From Holzapfeliella floricola DSM 23037 = JCM 16512 (GTDB lineage: Bacteria; Bacillota; Bacilli; Lactobacillales; Lactobacillaceae), in contig NZ_AYZL01000020.1 of NCBI RefSeq assembly GCF_001436605.1, forward strand, positions 1 through 64,000: 64,000 bases of DNA. The letters are read 5' to 3'. Below are positions 55,902 to 64,000 of the stretch, in pieces. The notes under the pieces were generated by a model. It was not told where the DNA came from. It made no database searches and saw only the letters and a program-made list of their open reading frames with translations. The position numbers and the translations under genes were made by a program. Each line of letters opens with the position of its first letter. Position 1 is the first letter of the stretch.

Positions 55902-56471
55902 GTGGCACAGTTATTTTTTAAATATGGGTCGATGAATAGTGGTAAAACGATTGAAATATTAAAAGTTGCTCATAATTATGAAGAACAAAATAAATCTGTG
56001 ATTTTGTTAACGAGCGCGATGGATAATCGTGCGGGCGTTGGAATTATCTCATCACGTATTGGAATTAGCCGTTCGGCGATTGCTATAGATGAGGATATGA
56101 ATATTTATGAAAAAGTAAAAAACACGAATCCTGACGCGGCATGCGTTTTGATTGACGAAGCACAATTTTTGGATAAAAATCATATTTTGCAGTGTGCTAA
56201 AATAGTAGATGAGCTAGGTATTCCCGTGATGGCTTTTGGTTTGAAAAATGATTTTCAAAATGAGTTATTTACAGGAAGCTATTATTTATTGCTATATGCT
56301 GATAAAATTGAAGAAATGAAAACTATTTGTTGGTTTTGTCGTAAAAAAGCGACAATGGTTGTTCGAGTTGAGGATGGCAAGCCAGTGTATGAAGGTCAAC
56401 AAATTAAAATTGGTGGCAACGAATCTTACTATCCAGTATGTCGTGTACACTATCAAAAAATGCCGATTTAA
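55902..56471 (+). CDS. tdk: Thymidine kinase
   Basis: Salvages thymidine to dTMP. The 189-residue type II enzyme has Walker A in [32 protein letters not shown] (Walker B) and zinc cysteines in CWFCRKKA and the late VCRVHY. The start is GTG at 55902, after AGGGTGA. A TATACT -10 lies about 35 bp upstream. It begins the tdk-prfA-prmC-ywlC-glyA-upp run found in many Lactobacillales. The Walker loop GSMNSGKT is the family form. Confidence 0.93.
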   Translation: MAQLFFKYGSMNSGKTIEILKVAHNYEEQNKSVILLTSAMDNRAGVGIISSRIGISRSAIAIDEDMNIYEKVKNTNPDAACVLIDEAQFLDKNHILQCAKIVDELGIPVMAFGLKNDFQNELFTGSYYLLLYADKIEEMKTICWFCRKKATMVVRVEDGKPVYEGQQIKIGGNESYYPVCRVHYQKMPI

Positions 56472-56485
56472 GAAAGGAACTATCT

Positions 56486-57568
56486 ATGGATAAAATAATT
56501 GAACAGATTATGGTTTTTGTTAGTCGTTATGAAGAACTACAAGAAATGATGTCTGACCCCGAAGTTATTAATGATACTAAGCGTTATATGGAGATTACGA
56601 AAGAGGAAGCAAGTCTTCGGGAAATCGTTGCTAAGTTTAAACGCTATCAAGAGGTTACAGAAGCTATTGCTGATAACGAAGAATTAATCAAAGATGACAG
56701 CGATGCTGAAATTACGGAATTAGCTAAAGCTGAATTGAGCGAACTTTCGGATGAAAAGAAAGAACTTGAAGAAAAACTAACTATATTAATGTTACCCAAA
56801 GATCCAAATGACGATAAAAACATTATTATGGAAATCAGAGGGGCAGCTGGGGGAGATGAAGCATCATTATTTGCTAAAAATCTCTTCCACATGTACCAAA
56901 AATATGCTGAAAGTCAAAAGTGGACAATTGAATTAATTGATGAAGTTGAAACAGAAGTGGGTGGTTATAAACAGGTTGCGTTTATGATTAACGGAGAAAA
57001 TGTTTTTTCTAAATTAAAATATGAAAACGGTGCTCATCGTGTACAACGTGTGCCATCAACTGAGTCTCAAGGTCGTGTTCACACTTCGACTTCAACCGTA
57101 GCGGTTATGCCGGAATATGATGAAGTTGAAATTGATATTGAAGCAAAAGATATTCGTACCGATGTTTATCGTGCCAGTGGTGCTGGTGGACAACATATTA
57201 ACAAAACTTCATCTGCTGTTCGTTTGACTCACTTGCCTACGGGAATTGTTGTAGCTATGCAAGATCAGCGTTCACAACAACAAAATAGAGAAAAAGCAAT
57301 GAAAATATTAAAAGCACGTATCTATGACTATTATGAAAGTCAAAACCAAGAAGCATACGACGCTGAAAGAAAATCAGCTGTTGGGACAGGGGATCGTTCA
57401 GAACGTATCAGAACGTATAACTTCCCTCAAAATCGCGTGACTGACCATCGTATCGGATTATCTTTAAACAAACTTGACCGCATTATGAACGGTGATTTAG
57501 GCGAAATTATTGATGCTTTAATCGTTTATGACCAAACAGAAAAATTGGAGCAGTTACAAAATGACTAA
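56486..57568 (+). CDS. prfA: Peptide chain release factor 1
   Basis: Releases proteins at UAA and UAG. The 360-residue protein has [36 protein letters not shown] and the catalytic GGQ in [19 protein letters not shown]. The RF1-type stop-codon recognition region precedes it. The ATG at 56486 follows AAAGGA at normal spacing. A longer frame to 56438 would start inside tdk. It overlaps prmC by 8 bp, and PrmC methylates this GGQ glutamine. Confidence 0.96.
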   Translation: MDKIIEQIMVFVSRYEELQEMMSDPEVINDTKRYMEITKEEASLREIVAKFKRYQEVTEAIADNEELIKDDSDAEITELAKAELSELSDEKKELEEKLTILMLPKDPNDDKNIIMEIRGAAGGDEASLFAKNLFHMYQKYAESQKWTIELIDEVETEVGGYKQVAFMINGENVFSKLKYENGAHRVQRVPSTESQGRVHTSTSTVAVMPEYDEVEIDIEAKDIRTDVYRASGAGGQHINKTSSAVRLTHLPTGIVVAMQDQRSQQQNREKAMKILKARIYDYYESQNQEAYDAERKSAVGTGDRSERIRTYNFPQNRVTDHRIGLSLNKLDRIMNGDLGEIIDALIVYDQTEKLEQLQND

Positions 57569-58406
57569 TCCGACAATCAAAGAAGCAATTGACTCGATAA
57601 CTCCTCAAGTAATAGAATCTGGGAGCTATCCAGAAGATATTGCTTTTTTATTAGGTGAACGTCTGAACTATTCACCAACACAACTAAAATTAAATCAAGA
57701 ATCTGAGTTATCAGAATCACAGTATCGACAATTCAAGGCAGATGTTAAAAAACTAATTCAAGGACAGTCTCCACAATACATTTTGGAGTATAGTTATTTT
57801 TATGGGCGAAAGTTAACTGTTAATTCTGACGTCTTAATTCCGAGATATGAAACGGAAGAATTGGTGGCTTTTGTAACTTCAGATTATCAAAGACAATCAA
57901 CAGGAAAACTGTTAGATATTGGGACGGGATCAGGTGCAATTAGCTTGGTTTTAAGTCAAGAGTTGTCATCTTCTTGGGAAATTAGTGCTAGTGATATCTC
58001 ACAGGAGGCACTAGCAATTGCTAAAACTAACTTTAAAAGTCATGGATGTGAGATTAAAACAATCAAAAGTGACCTATTCAAAGCGATTGAAGGCCGGTTT
58101 GATGTAATTGTGTCAAATCCACCTTACATCAAAACAACTGAAACGGCTGTTATGGATGAGACTGTCTTAAATAATGAACCTAACATAGCATTGTTTGCCG
58201 GAGTCGATGGTTTAGATTTTTATCGTGAGTTTGCTAAATATGTTGATGATTATCTAAATCCAACGGGGGCCTTTTATCTAGAATTTGGATATGAGCAAAA
58301 AGAAGCATTACGAGCCTTATTTGGTCACTACTTACCTAATTACGATATCACATTCAAAAATGATTTAGCGGGTCACCCACGAATGATGAGAGGAGTTAAA
58401 CAATAG
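57561..58406 (+). CDS. prmC: Release factor glutamine methyltransferase PrmC
   Basis: Methylates the GGQ glutamine of RF1 and RF2. The 281-residue protein has a helical N-terminal domain, [29 protein letters not shown] motif [16 protein letters not shown] and the catalytic VSNPPYI (about residue 185). The ATG at 57561 lies inside the prfA end, 10 bases after TTGGAG. Confidence 0.95.
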   Translation: MTNPTIKEAIDSITPQVIESGSYPEDIAFLLGERLNYSPTQLKLNQESELSESQYRQFKADVKKLIQGQSPQYILEYSYFYGRKLTVNSDVLIPRYETEELVAFVTSDYQRQSTGKLLDIGTGSGAISLVLSQELSSSWEISASDISQEALAIAKTNFKSHGCEIKTIKSDLFKAIEGRFDVIVSNPPYIKTTETAVMDETVLNNEPNIALFAGVDGLDFYREFAKYVDDYLNPTGAFYLEFGYEQKEALRALFGHYLPNYDITFKNDLAGHPRMMRGVKQ

Positions 58407-58407
58407 T

Positions 58408-59421
58408 ATGGAAACAAAAATTTTGACAGAAGAACAGATTAGTCAAGGAGTCCAGTTACTATCTAAGGGGAGTTTAGTAGCTTTTCCAACAGAAACCGTT
58501 TATGGACTGGGAGCTGATGCGACAAATGATGAAGCAGTTCAAAATGTTTATCGCGCAAAAGGACGACCAAGCGATAACCCATTAATTGTTCATGTTAATT
58601 CAGTAGACATGGTGAAGTCATATGTCAAACAATTGCCACAAGAAGCACTTCAGTTGATGAAAACTTTTTGGCCTGGTCCTTTGACTATTATTTTACCTAT
58701 TGAGCCCGATAGCTTACCTCAACATGTAACCGGTGGACTTAAGACGGTGGCTTTTAGAATGCCAGATAACAAGTTGACGTTGAAATTAATTACACAGTTT
58801 AACCGTCCTATTGTTGGCCCATCTGCTAATACTTCTACAAAGCCTAGCCCAACGACAGCTAAACATGTTTATCATGATTTGAACGGCAAAATTTCTGCGA
58901 TTTTAGATGGTGGACAAACTCAGATTGGACTGGAATCAACAGTAATTGACTTATCAGTTGAACACCCGGTTATTTTACGTCCGGGTAAGATTAGCCAAAA
59001 AAAATTACAAGAAGTACTTAATCAGCCAGTTTTAATGAATCATTTGAAACCGAGTGATAATGTCATTCCAAAAGCGCCGGGGATGAAATATCGTCACTAT
59101 GCACCAAGTGCATCTGTCTACGTAGTAGATGATGTAGATGACTTTTTAAATATTGTTAAATTAAAGGATTTAAGTCACACAGCTTTTGTAGCTGAAGAAA
59201 GTATTATAAAAAAATTAGAATCACAAAACCTACGGTATCATTATATTTTGGGTCATGGTGTTGCTGAAGCTGCTAATAAACTGTTTGACGCTTTAAGATT
59301 TTTCGATGATAATCAAGATATCAATGAAATTTTTGTTCAAGGATTTTCAGGTGATGACTTGGAACAAGCGTATATGAATCGTTTGAATAAGGCAGCCAGT
59401 GGGCAACATTACCAAGCTTAA
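58408..59421 (+). CDS. ywlC: Threonylcarbamoyl-AMP synthase (Sua5/YwlC type)
   Basis: Makes threonylcarbamoyl-AMP from threonine, bicarbonate and ATP for the t6A tRNA modification. The 337-residue protein has a YrdC domain (FPTETVYGLGADATNDEAV, RAKGRPSDNPLIVHV, SANTSTKPSPT) and a C-terminal Sua5 domain after a linker (about 215-337, starting with the PGMKYRHYAP motif). It supports the same pathway as TsaE at 14472. It begins 1 bp after prmC. Confidence 0.94.
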   Translation: METKILTEEQISQGVQLLSKGSLVAFPTETVYGLGADATNDEAVQNVYRAKGRPSDNPLIVHVNSVDMVKSYVKQLPQEALQLMKTFWPGPLTIILPIEPDSLPQHVTGGLKTVAFRMPDNKLTLKLITQFNRPIVGPSANTSTKPSPTTAKHVYHDLNGKISAILDGGQTQIGLESTVIDLSVEHPVILRPGKISQKKLQEVLNQPVLMNHLKPSDNVIPKAPGMKYRHYAPSASVYVVDDVDDFLNIVKLKDLSHTAFVAEESIIKKLESQNLRYHYILGHGVAEAANKLFDALRFFDDNQDINEIFVQGFSGDDLEQAYMNRLNKAASGQHYQA

Positions 59422-59455
59422 TTTTATTGAAAATAGAATTTGAGGAGATGTAGGA

Positions 59456-60694
59456 ATGACCGATTATAGACAACAAGATCCATTGTTATGGGATGCAGTC
59501 GCAAAAGAAGAGGAACGTCAAAGACAAAATATCGAGTTAATTGCTTCTGAAAATATTGTTTCTCAAGGTGTGATGCACGCACAAGGAAGTGCTTTAACTA
59601 ATAAATATGCTGAAGGCTATCCTGGGAAGCGTTATTATGGTGGTACACAGTACGTTGATATTGTTGAAAATTTAGCGATTAATCGTGCTAAAAAATTGTT
59701 TGGAGCCGAATATGCTAATGTTCAACCGCATTCAGGTTCCAGTGCTAACATGGCTGCATACTATGCATTACTTAACCACGGAGACCGTGTACTTGCGATG
59801 GATTTGTCGGCTGGTGGACATTTAACACACGGGTCACCAGTAAATTTTAGCGGTCGTACTTATCACTTTTATAGCTATGGTTTAGATCCTAAAACGGAAG
59901 TATTGGATTATGATAAAATTCGTGAAGTCGCATTTAAAGTTAAGCCCAAATTAATTGTTGCTGGAGCTTCGGCTTACAGTCGTTCAATTGACTTCAAAAA
60001 ATTCAAAGAAATTGCCGATGAAGTTGATGCTAAATTAATGGTAGATATGGCGCATATTGCAGGACTAGTTGCGAGTGGCCTTCATCAAAATCCAGTACCT
60101 TATGCTGATGTTGTCACAACGACTACACATAAAACATTAAGAGGCCCTCGTGGTGGCTTAATTTTAGCTAAAGAAAAGTATGCTAAAGCAATTAATTCAG
60201 CAGTTTTCCCTGGAAATCAAGGTGGGCCGTTGGAACACGTTATTGCCGGTAAAGCAGTTGCACTTTATGAAGCGATGCAACCAGCCTTTAAAGAATACTC
60301 AAAGCAAGTAGTTAACAATGCTAAAGCAATGGCTAAAGTTTTTAAAGAAAGCGATCAAGTTAGAATTGTGTCAGGAACAACCGACAATCATTTGCTACTG
60401 TTAGACATCCTTAAAACAGGATATAATGGGCGTGAGATTCAGGATTTACTTGATACGGTCTCAATCACACTAAACAAGAATCAAATCATGAATGACGAAA
60501 ATGGGCCATTTAAAACAAGTGGTATTCGCTTAGGTACACCAGCAGTGACAACTAGAGGATTCAAAGAACGAGAAGTTAAAGAAGTTGCACATTTAATTTT
60601 GAAAGCGATTGAAAACTTTAATAATGAAGAAAAATTGGCAGAAGTGAGGGAAAGCGTTCATCATTTGACTAGGCAATTTCCGTTAGACTTTTAA
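59456..60694 (+). CDS. glyA: Serine hydroxymethyltransferase
   Basis: Interconverts serine and glycine with tetrahydrofolate, the main source of one-carbon units. The 412-residue PLP enzyme has [26 protein letters not shown], and the PLP lysine in [23 protein letters not shown] precedes the ATG. The leader has no T-box or glycine riboswitch. It follows ywlC after 34 bp. Confidence 0.97.
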   Translation: MTDYRQQDPLLWDAVAKEEERQRQNIELIASENIVSQGVMHAQGSALTNKYAEGYPGKRYYGGTQYVDIVENLAINRAKKLFGAEYANVQPHSGSSANMAAYYALLNHGDRVLAMDLSAGGHLTHGSPVNFSGRTYHFYSYGLDPKTEVLDYDKIREVAFKVKPKLIVAGASAYSRSIDFKKFKEIADEVDAKLMVDMAHIAGLVASGLHQNPVPYADVVTTTTHKTLRGPRGGLILAKEKYAKAINSAVFPGNQGGPLEHVIAGKAVALYEAMQPAFKEYSKQVVNNAKAMAKVFKESDQVRIVSGTTDNHLLLLDILKTGYNGREIQDLLDTVSITLNKNQIMNDENGPFKTSGIRLGTPAVTTRGFKEREVKEVAHLILKAIENFNNEEKLAEVRESVHHLTRQFPLDF

Positions 60695-60725
60695 ATTAAA
60701 AATTAATAAAAGGAGTTTATTTGAG

Positions 60726-61355
60726 ATGAGCAAATTTACAGTTTTAGATCATCCGTTAATTCAACATAAATTAACAATGATTCGTGATAAAAATACAGGG
60801 ACTAAAGATTTTAGGTCAATTGCTAATGAAATAGCGGAATTGATGGTTTATGAAATCACACGTGATTTACCTATGGAGAGTGTTGAAATCGAAACACCAA
60901 TGGGGAAATCAATGCAAAAGGTATTAGCTGGTAAAAAACTAGCGGTTATTCCTATTCTAAGAGCCGGTCTTGGAATGGTTGATGGTGTCTTGGAGCTGAT
61001 TCCAGCAGCTAAAATCGGACATATCGGAATGTATCGTGATGAAAAAACTTTGCAGCCTCATGAATATTTTGTGAAATTGCCAGCAGATATTGATAAACGT
61101 GAATTATTTGTTGTAGACCCAATGCTTGCGACAGGTGGTTCTGCGAATATGGCAATTGATGCATTAAAAAAACGTGGTGCAAACAATATTCGATTAGTTG
61201 TATTGGTAGCCTCACCTCAAGGTGTTGAAGCTATTCAAGAAGAACACCCAGATGTTGATATTTATGCAGCGTCTTTAGATACTGAACTAACTGATAATGG
61301 TTACATTTTCCCAGGGCTCGGAGACGCGGGAGATCGCTTATTTGGAACAAAATAA
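60726..61355 (+). CDS. upp: Uracil phosphoribosyltransferase
   Basis: Salvages uracil to UMP with PRPP. The 209-residue protein has [15 protein letters not shown], the PRPP loop [16 protein letters not shown], and the uracil site [18 protein letters not shown] at the C-terminus. AAAAGGAG lies before the ATG. It ends the tdk-upp run just before the ATP synthase genes. Confidence 0.97.
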   Translation: MSKFTVLDHPLIQHKLTMIRDKNTGTKDFRSIANEIAELMVYEITRDLPMESVEIETPMGKSMQKVLAGKKLAVIPILRAGLGMVDGVLELIPAAKIGHIGMYRDEKTLQPHEYFVKLPADIDKRELFVVDPMLATGGSANMAIDALKKRGANNIRLVVLVASPQGVEAIQEEHPDVDIYAASLDTELTDNGYIFPGLGDAGDRLFGTK

Positions 61356-61386
61356 AGACTTGCTGTAAGAGGTAAGTCTCTTTATT
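61354..61386 (+). terminator. Probable terminator of upp
   Basis: AAAGACTT pairs with AAGTCT across about 12 nt, followed by CTTTATTTTAT. The stem is modest, so some read-through into atp is possible. Confidence 0.55.
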
Positions 61387-61428
61387 TTATACAAATTAAA
61401 AAATAATCTAATTTTTTTTTTTTTTGCT

Positions 61429-61457
61429 TTGTCTTTTCGAACATGTGGTGGTATCAT
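61429..61457 (+). promoter_or_regulatory. Promoter of the atp operon
   Basis: TTGTCT (61429-61434) and TATCAT (61452-61457) are 17 bp apart, with TGG before the -10. A 14-base T tract (61412-61425) lies just upstream and could act as an UP-like element. Confidence 0.7.
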
Positions 61458-61513
61458 TTGATTGTCTTTTTAAAGATTTATATAAGATTTTATTTTAGAG
61501 GGGAGGTCACGAA

Positions 61514-62224
61514 GTGGGCGAAAAACCGGTTGTTGTTCAGTTCATGGGACTAAATTTTAATCTCACGAACATTATGTCAGGGTTGGTTGTCTGTATCATG
61601 GTCTTTTTATTTGTATATCTTTTGGCTCGTAAAGCACAACTTCGACCAACAAGAAAGCAAAATGTGTTAGAAAGAGTTATTGAATTTACAAATAGTATTG
61701 TTAAGCAATCTATACCCGGTGAAGAAGGGAAGAAGTTTTACTTATTTTCATTTGTTTTATTTCTTTTCATCTTCTTCTCAAACCAATTGGGATTATTTTT
61801 GGAACCTAAATTCGGAGAATATGTTTTAATTAAATCGCCAACATCGAGTCCTTTAATTACGATGACTCTAGCATCATTTGTATTGCTAATGGCCTTTTAT
61901 TATGGTATTGAAAAACAAGGTTTTGGTGGCTATTTAAAGAATTACACAAAACCGGTATCATTTCTTTTACCATTAAATATATTTGAAGAGTTTAGTAACT
62001 TCTTAACACTTGCTCTACGTTTATACGGTAATATCTATGCAGGTGAAATTGTCCTAGGATTAATTGGACAGCTTGCCCAAAGTAACGGAGCATTAACATA
62101 TGTTGTCGCAATGCCCTTGACGCTACTATGGCAAGGATTTTCTGTTTTTATAGGTGCAATTCAGGCCTATGTTTTTGTGACATTGTCAATGGTTTACATA
62201 TCACATAAAATCGAAAAAGAATAA
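61514..62224 (+). CDS. atpB: ATP synthase F0 subunit a
   Basis: The proton half-channel of F0. The 236-residue protein has about five membrane segments. The essential Arg is in FLTLALRLYGNIYAGEIVLGLI (near residue 171), and the later helix has IGAIQAYVFVTLSMVYI. The GTG start at 61514 has GGGGAGG upstream. It is first in the operon; no atpI is seen before it. Confidence 0.95.
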   Translation: MGEKPVVVQFMGLNFNLTNIMSGLVVCIMVFLFVYLLARKAQLRPTRKQNVLERVIEFTNSIVKQSIPGEEGKKFYLFSFVLFLFIFFSNQLGLFLEPKFGEYVLIKSPTSSPLITMTLASFVLLMAFYYGIEKQGFGGYLKNYTKPVSFLLPLNIFEEFSNFLTLALRLYGNIYAGEIVLGLIGQLAQSNGALTYVVAMPLTLLWQGFSVFIGAIQAYVFVTLSMVYISHKIEKE

Positions 62225-62485
<261 letters not shown>

Positions 62486-62531
62486 TTTAAGTATTAGTGA
62501 GTCAAAACCTGACAAAGAAAGGAGCAGATAG

Positions 62532-63044
62532 ATGAGTCTACATCCATTAATCGGATTGAAACTTTCATCACTTGAGCTAGGTGACGTCATTTTATACTTT
62601 GTTATGTTTGTTGTTTTAATGCTCCTCATCAAACATTTTGCTTGGGAACCTATTAACAATATGTTAGAAAAGCGTCGTTCTCAAATTTCAAATGATTTAG
62701 ATAATGCTGCAGCTTCTAAGCAAAAAGCGCAAACTCTTGCGCAAGAGCGTGAAGATGCTTTGAAAAACTCTAGAAGTGAAGCGCTTGAAATTGTTTCAAA
62801 TGCTAAATCTCATGGAAAAGCAACACAACAACAAATGCTTGATGAAGCAAACAACGAAGCCAAAGTTATTAAAACAAATGCTCTACAAGAAGCTAAGAAG
62901 TCAAAAACTGATGCTTTAAATAGTGCTCAAGCTGATATTGCAGATATTGCTGTAGCAATCTCTTCAAAACTTATTCAAAAGAATTTAACAGCCGATGATC
63001 AAAAAGATTTGATTAATAACTATATTAAGGGGCTGGATGACTAA
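62532..63044 (+). CDS. atpF: ATP synthase F0 subunit b
   Basis: The peripheral stalk. The 170-residue protein has one membrane segment (about residues 18-38) and a long charged coiled coil with many Lys, Glu and Ala (residues 50-150). It ends NNYIKGLDD. AAAGGAG precedes the ATG. It overlaps atpH by one base (TAATG). Confidence 0.95.
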   Translation: MSLHPLIGLKLSSLELGDVILYFVMFVVLMLLIKHFAWEPINNMLEKRRSQISNDLDNAAASKQKAQTLAQEREDALKNSRSEALEIVSNAKSHGKATQQQMLDEANNEAKVIKTNALQEAKKSKTDALNSAQADIADIAVAISSKLIQKNLTADDQKDLINNYIKGLDD

Positions 63045-63586
63045 TGAAGTTGGATAATAAAACAATCGGTCAAAGATATGCCAAAGCCTTTTTTGAGTTA
63101 TCTCTTGAAAGAAAGACATTAGACACAGATTTTGAAGAACTGTCAGTTTTAATGCAATTAGTTAAAGAGAATACGGAACTTGGAGATGTTTTAACAGATC
63201 CAAGATTGAGAGATTCTGAAAAGCAAAAACTACTTACAACATTTTCTCAATCATTCAGTCAAAACGTTCAAGATTTTTTAAACCTGATTCAAGACTATAA
63301 ACGATTTGATAAAATTGAGTTTATTATCGATGCTTTTAACGATTACTACAATGCGTACTATCAAAAAGCGACTGGAAAAGTGACCAGCGTGGTTGCTTTA
63401 GATGATAATCAAAAAGCAAACTTATCAAAAGCTTATGCTAAAAAGTTCGGTTTAAAATCTTTTGAGTTTGAAAATGAAATTGATTCATCACTTATTGGTG
63501 GTGTAATTGTTGAAGCTCAAGGACAAGTTATTGATGGTTCAGTTCAAACAAAACTAAAAAGAGTTAAACAATCGTTACAAAAATAA
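63044..63586 (+). CDS. atpH: ATP synthase F1 subunit delta
   Basis: Links the b stalk to the F1 head. The 180-residue protein has GQRYAKAFFELSLE at the start and a helical N-terminal domain. The C-terminal signature is SLIGGVIVEAQGQVIDGSVQTKLKRVKQ. It is coupled to atpF, with atpA 21 bp downstream. Confidence 0.95.
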   Translation: MKLDNKTIGQRYAKAFFELSLERKTLDTDFEELSVLMQLVKENTELGDVLTDPRLRDSEKQKLLTTFSQSFSQNVQDFLNLIQDYKRFDKIEFIIDAFNDYYNAYYQKATGKVTSVVALDDNQKANLSKAYAKKFGLKSFEFENEIDSSLIGGVIVEAQGQVIDGSVQTKLKRVKQSLQK

Positions 63587-63592
63587 AGATAA

Positions 63593-64000
<408 letters not shown>

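Noticed and set aside
59422-59455. T-box or glycine riboswitch before glyA
   Set aside because: The gap is only 34 bp, with a plain ribosome site and no conserved T-box sequence.
61412-61425. T tract as a terminator
   Set aside because: No stem lies directly before it; the hairpin of upp is about 30 bp upstream.

Overview
The window is an AT-rich, densely coding chromosomal segment of a low-GC Firmicute. Several gene orders point to the Lactobacillales: murB joined to potABCD, comGA-comGG followed by a methyltransferase and ackA, tdk-prfA-prmC-ywlC-glyA-upp-atp, and cggR-gap-pgk-tpiA-eno-secG-rnr-smpB. An Enterococcaceae or Carnobacteriaceae relative such as Vagococcus is my best guess, but genus cannot be fixed from the sequence alone. 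No insertion sequence, prophage, CRISPR array or rRNA gene is visible.

Layout. 1-2340: the end of an ABC transporter ATPase gene, a large FAD/NAD(P)-binding protein and tRNA-Arg(CCG). 2346-11185: the glycolytic operon with its repressor CggR, then secG, rnr and smpB. 11312-15481: a TetR-like regulator, a HAD phosphatase, ung, pta, tsaE and a DEDDh exonuclease. 15580-25510: murB-potABCD, cdaA-cdaR-glmM and glmS. 25563-26985: queT under a preQ1 riboswitch, and yebC. 27077-33704: the comG pseudopilus operon, a comYH-type methyltransferase, ackA, a small membrane protein and tmRNA. 33757-38097: a GRP-family sugar transporter with two cre-like sites, and a four-gene unit of SdpI-like protein, two-component system and VanZ-like protein. 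38163-42374: fba, pgi, a guanine deaminase-like gene and a cation:proton antiporter. 42371-52353: a lysine locus. 52391-55755: two tRNAs, a histidine phosphatase, a serine hydrolase and murT. 55902-64000: tdk, prfA, prmC, ywlC, glyA, upp and the start of the ATP synthase operon.

How the genes fit together. Central glycolysis (pgi, fba, gap, pgk, tpiA, eno) and acetate overflow (pta, ackA) are largely here. GlmM and GlmS make glucosamine precursors for the wall, MurB and MurT work on peptidoglycan, and CdaA/CdaR make and control c-di-AMP. The lysine locus holds every enzyme of the N-acetyl branch from aspartate to lysine on two divergent transcripts, with a lysine riboswitch on the larger one. 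SmpB, RNase R and tmRNA together supply ribosome rescue.

The less ordinary signals are the SdpI/two-component/VanZ unit, murT without an adjacent gatD, three tRNA genes that are all C34 isoacceptors with imperfect stems, and convergent genes whose stop codons overlap at TTAA inside one shared hairpin. There are also stop-codon hairpins inside the glycolytic operon and palindromes at the yebC, murT, glmS and TetR-gene promoters. I see no clear evidence of a wholly new system; the SdpI/two-component/VanZ unit is the best candidate for one that is poorly described.
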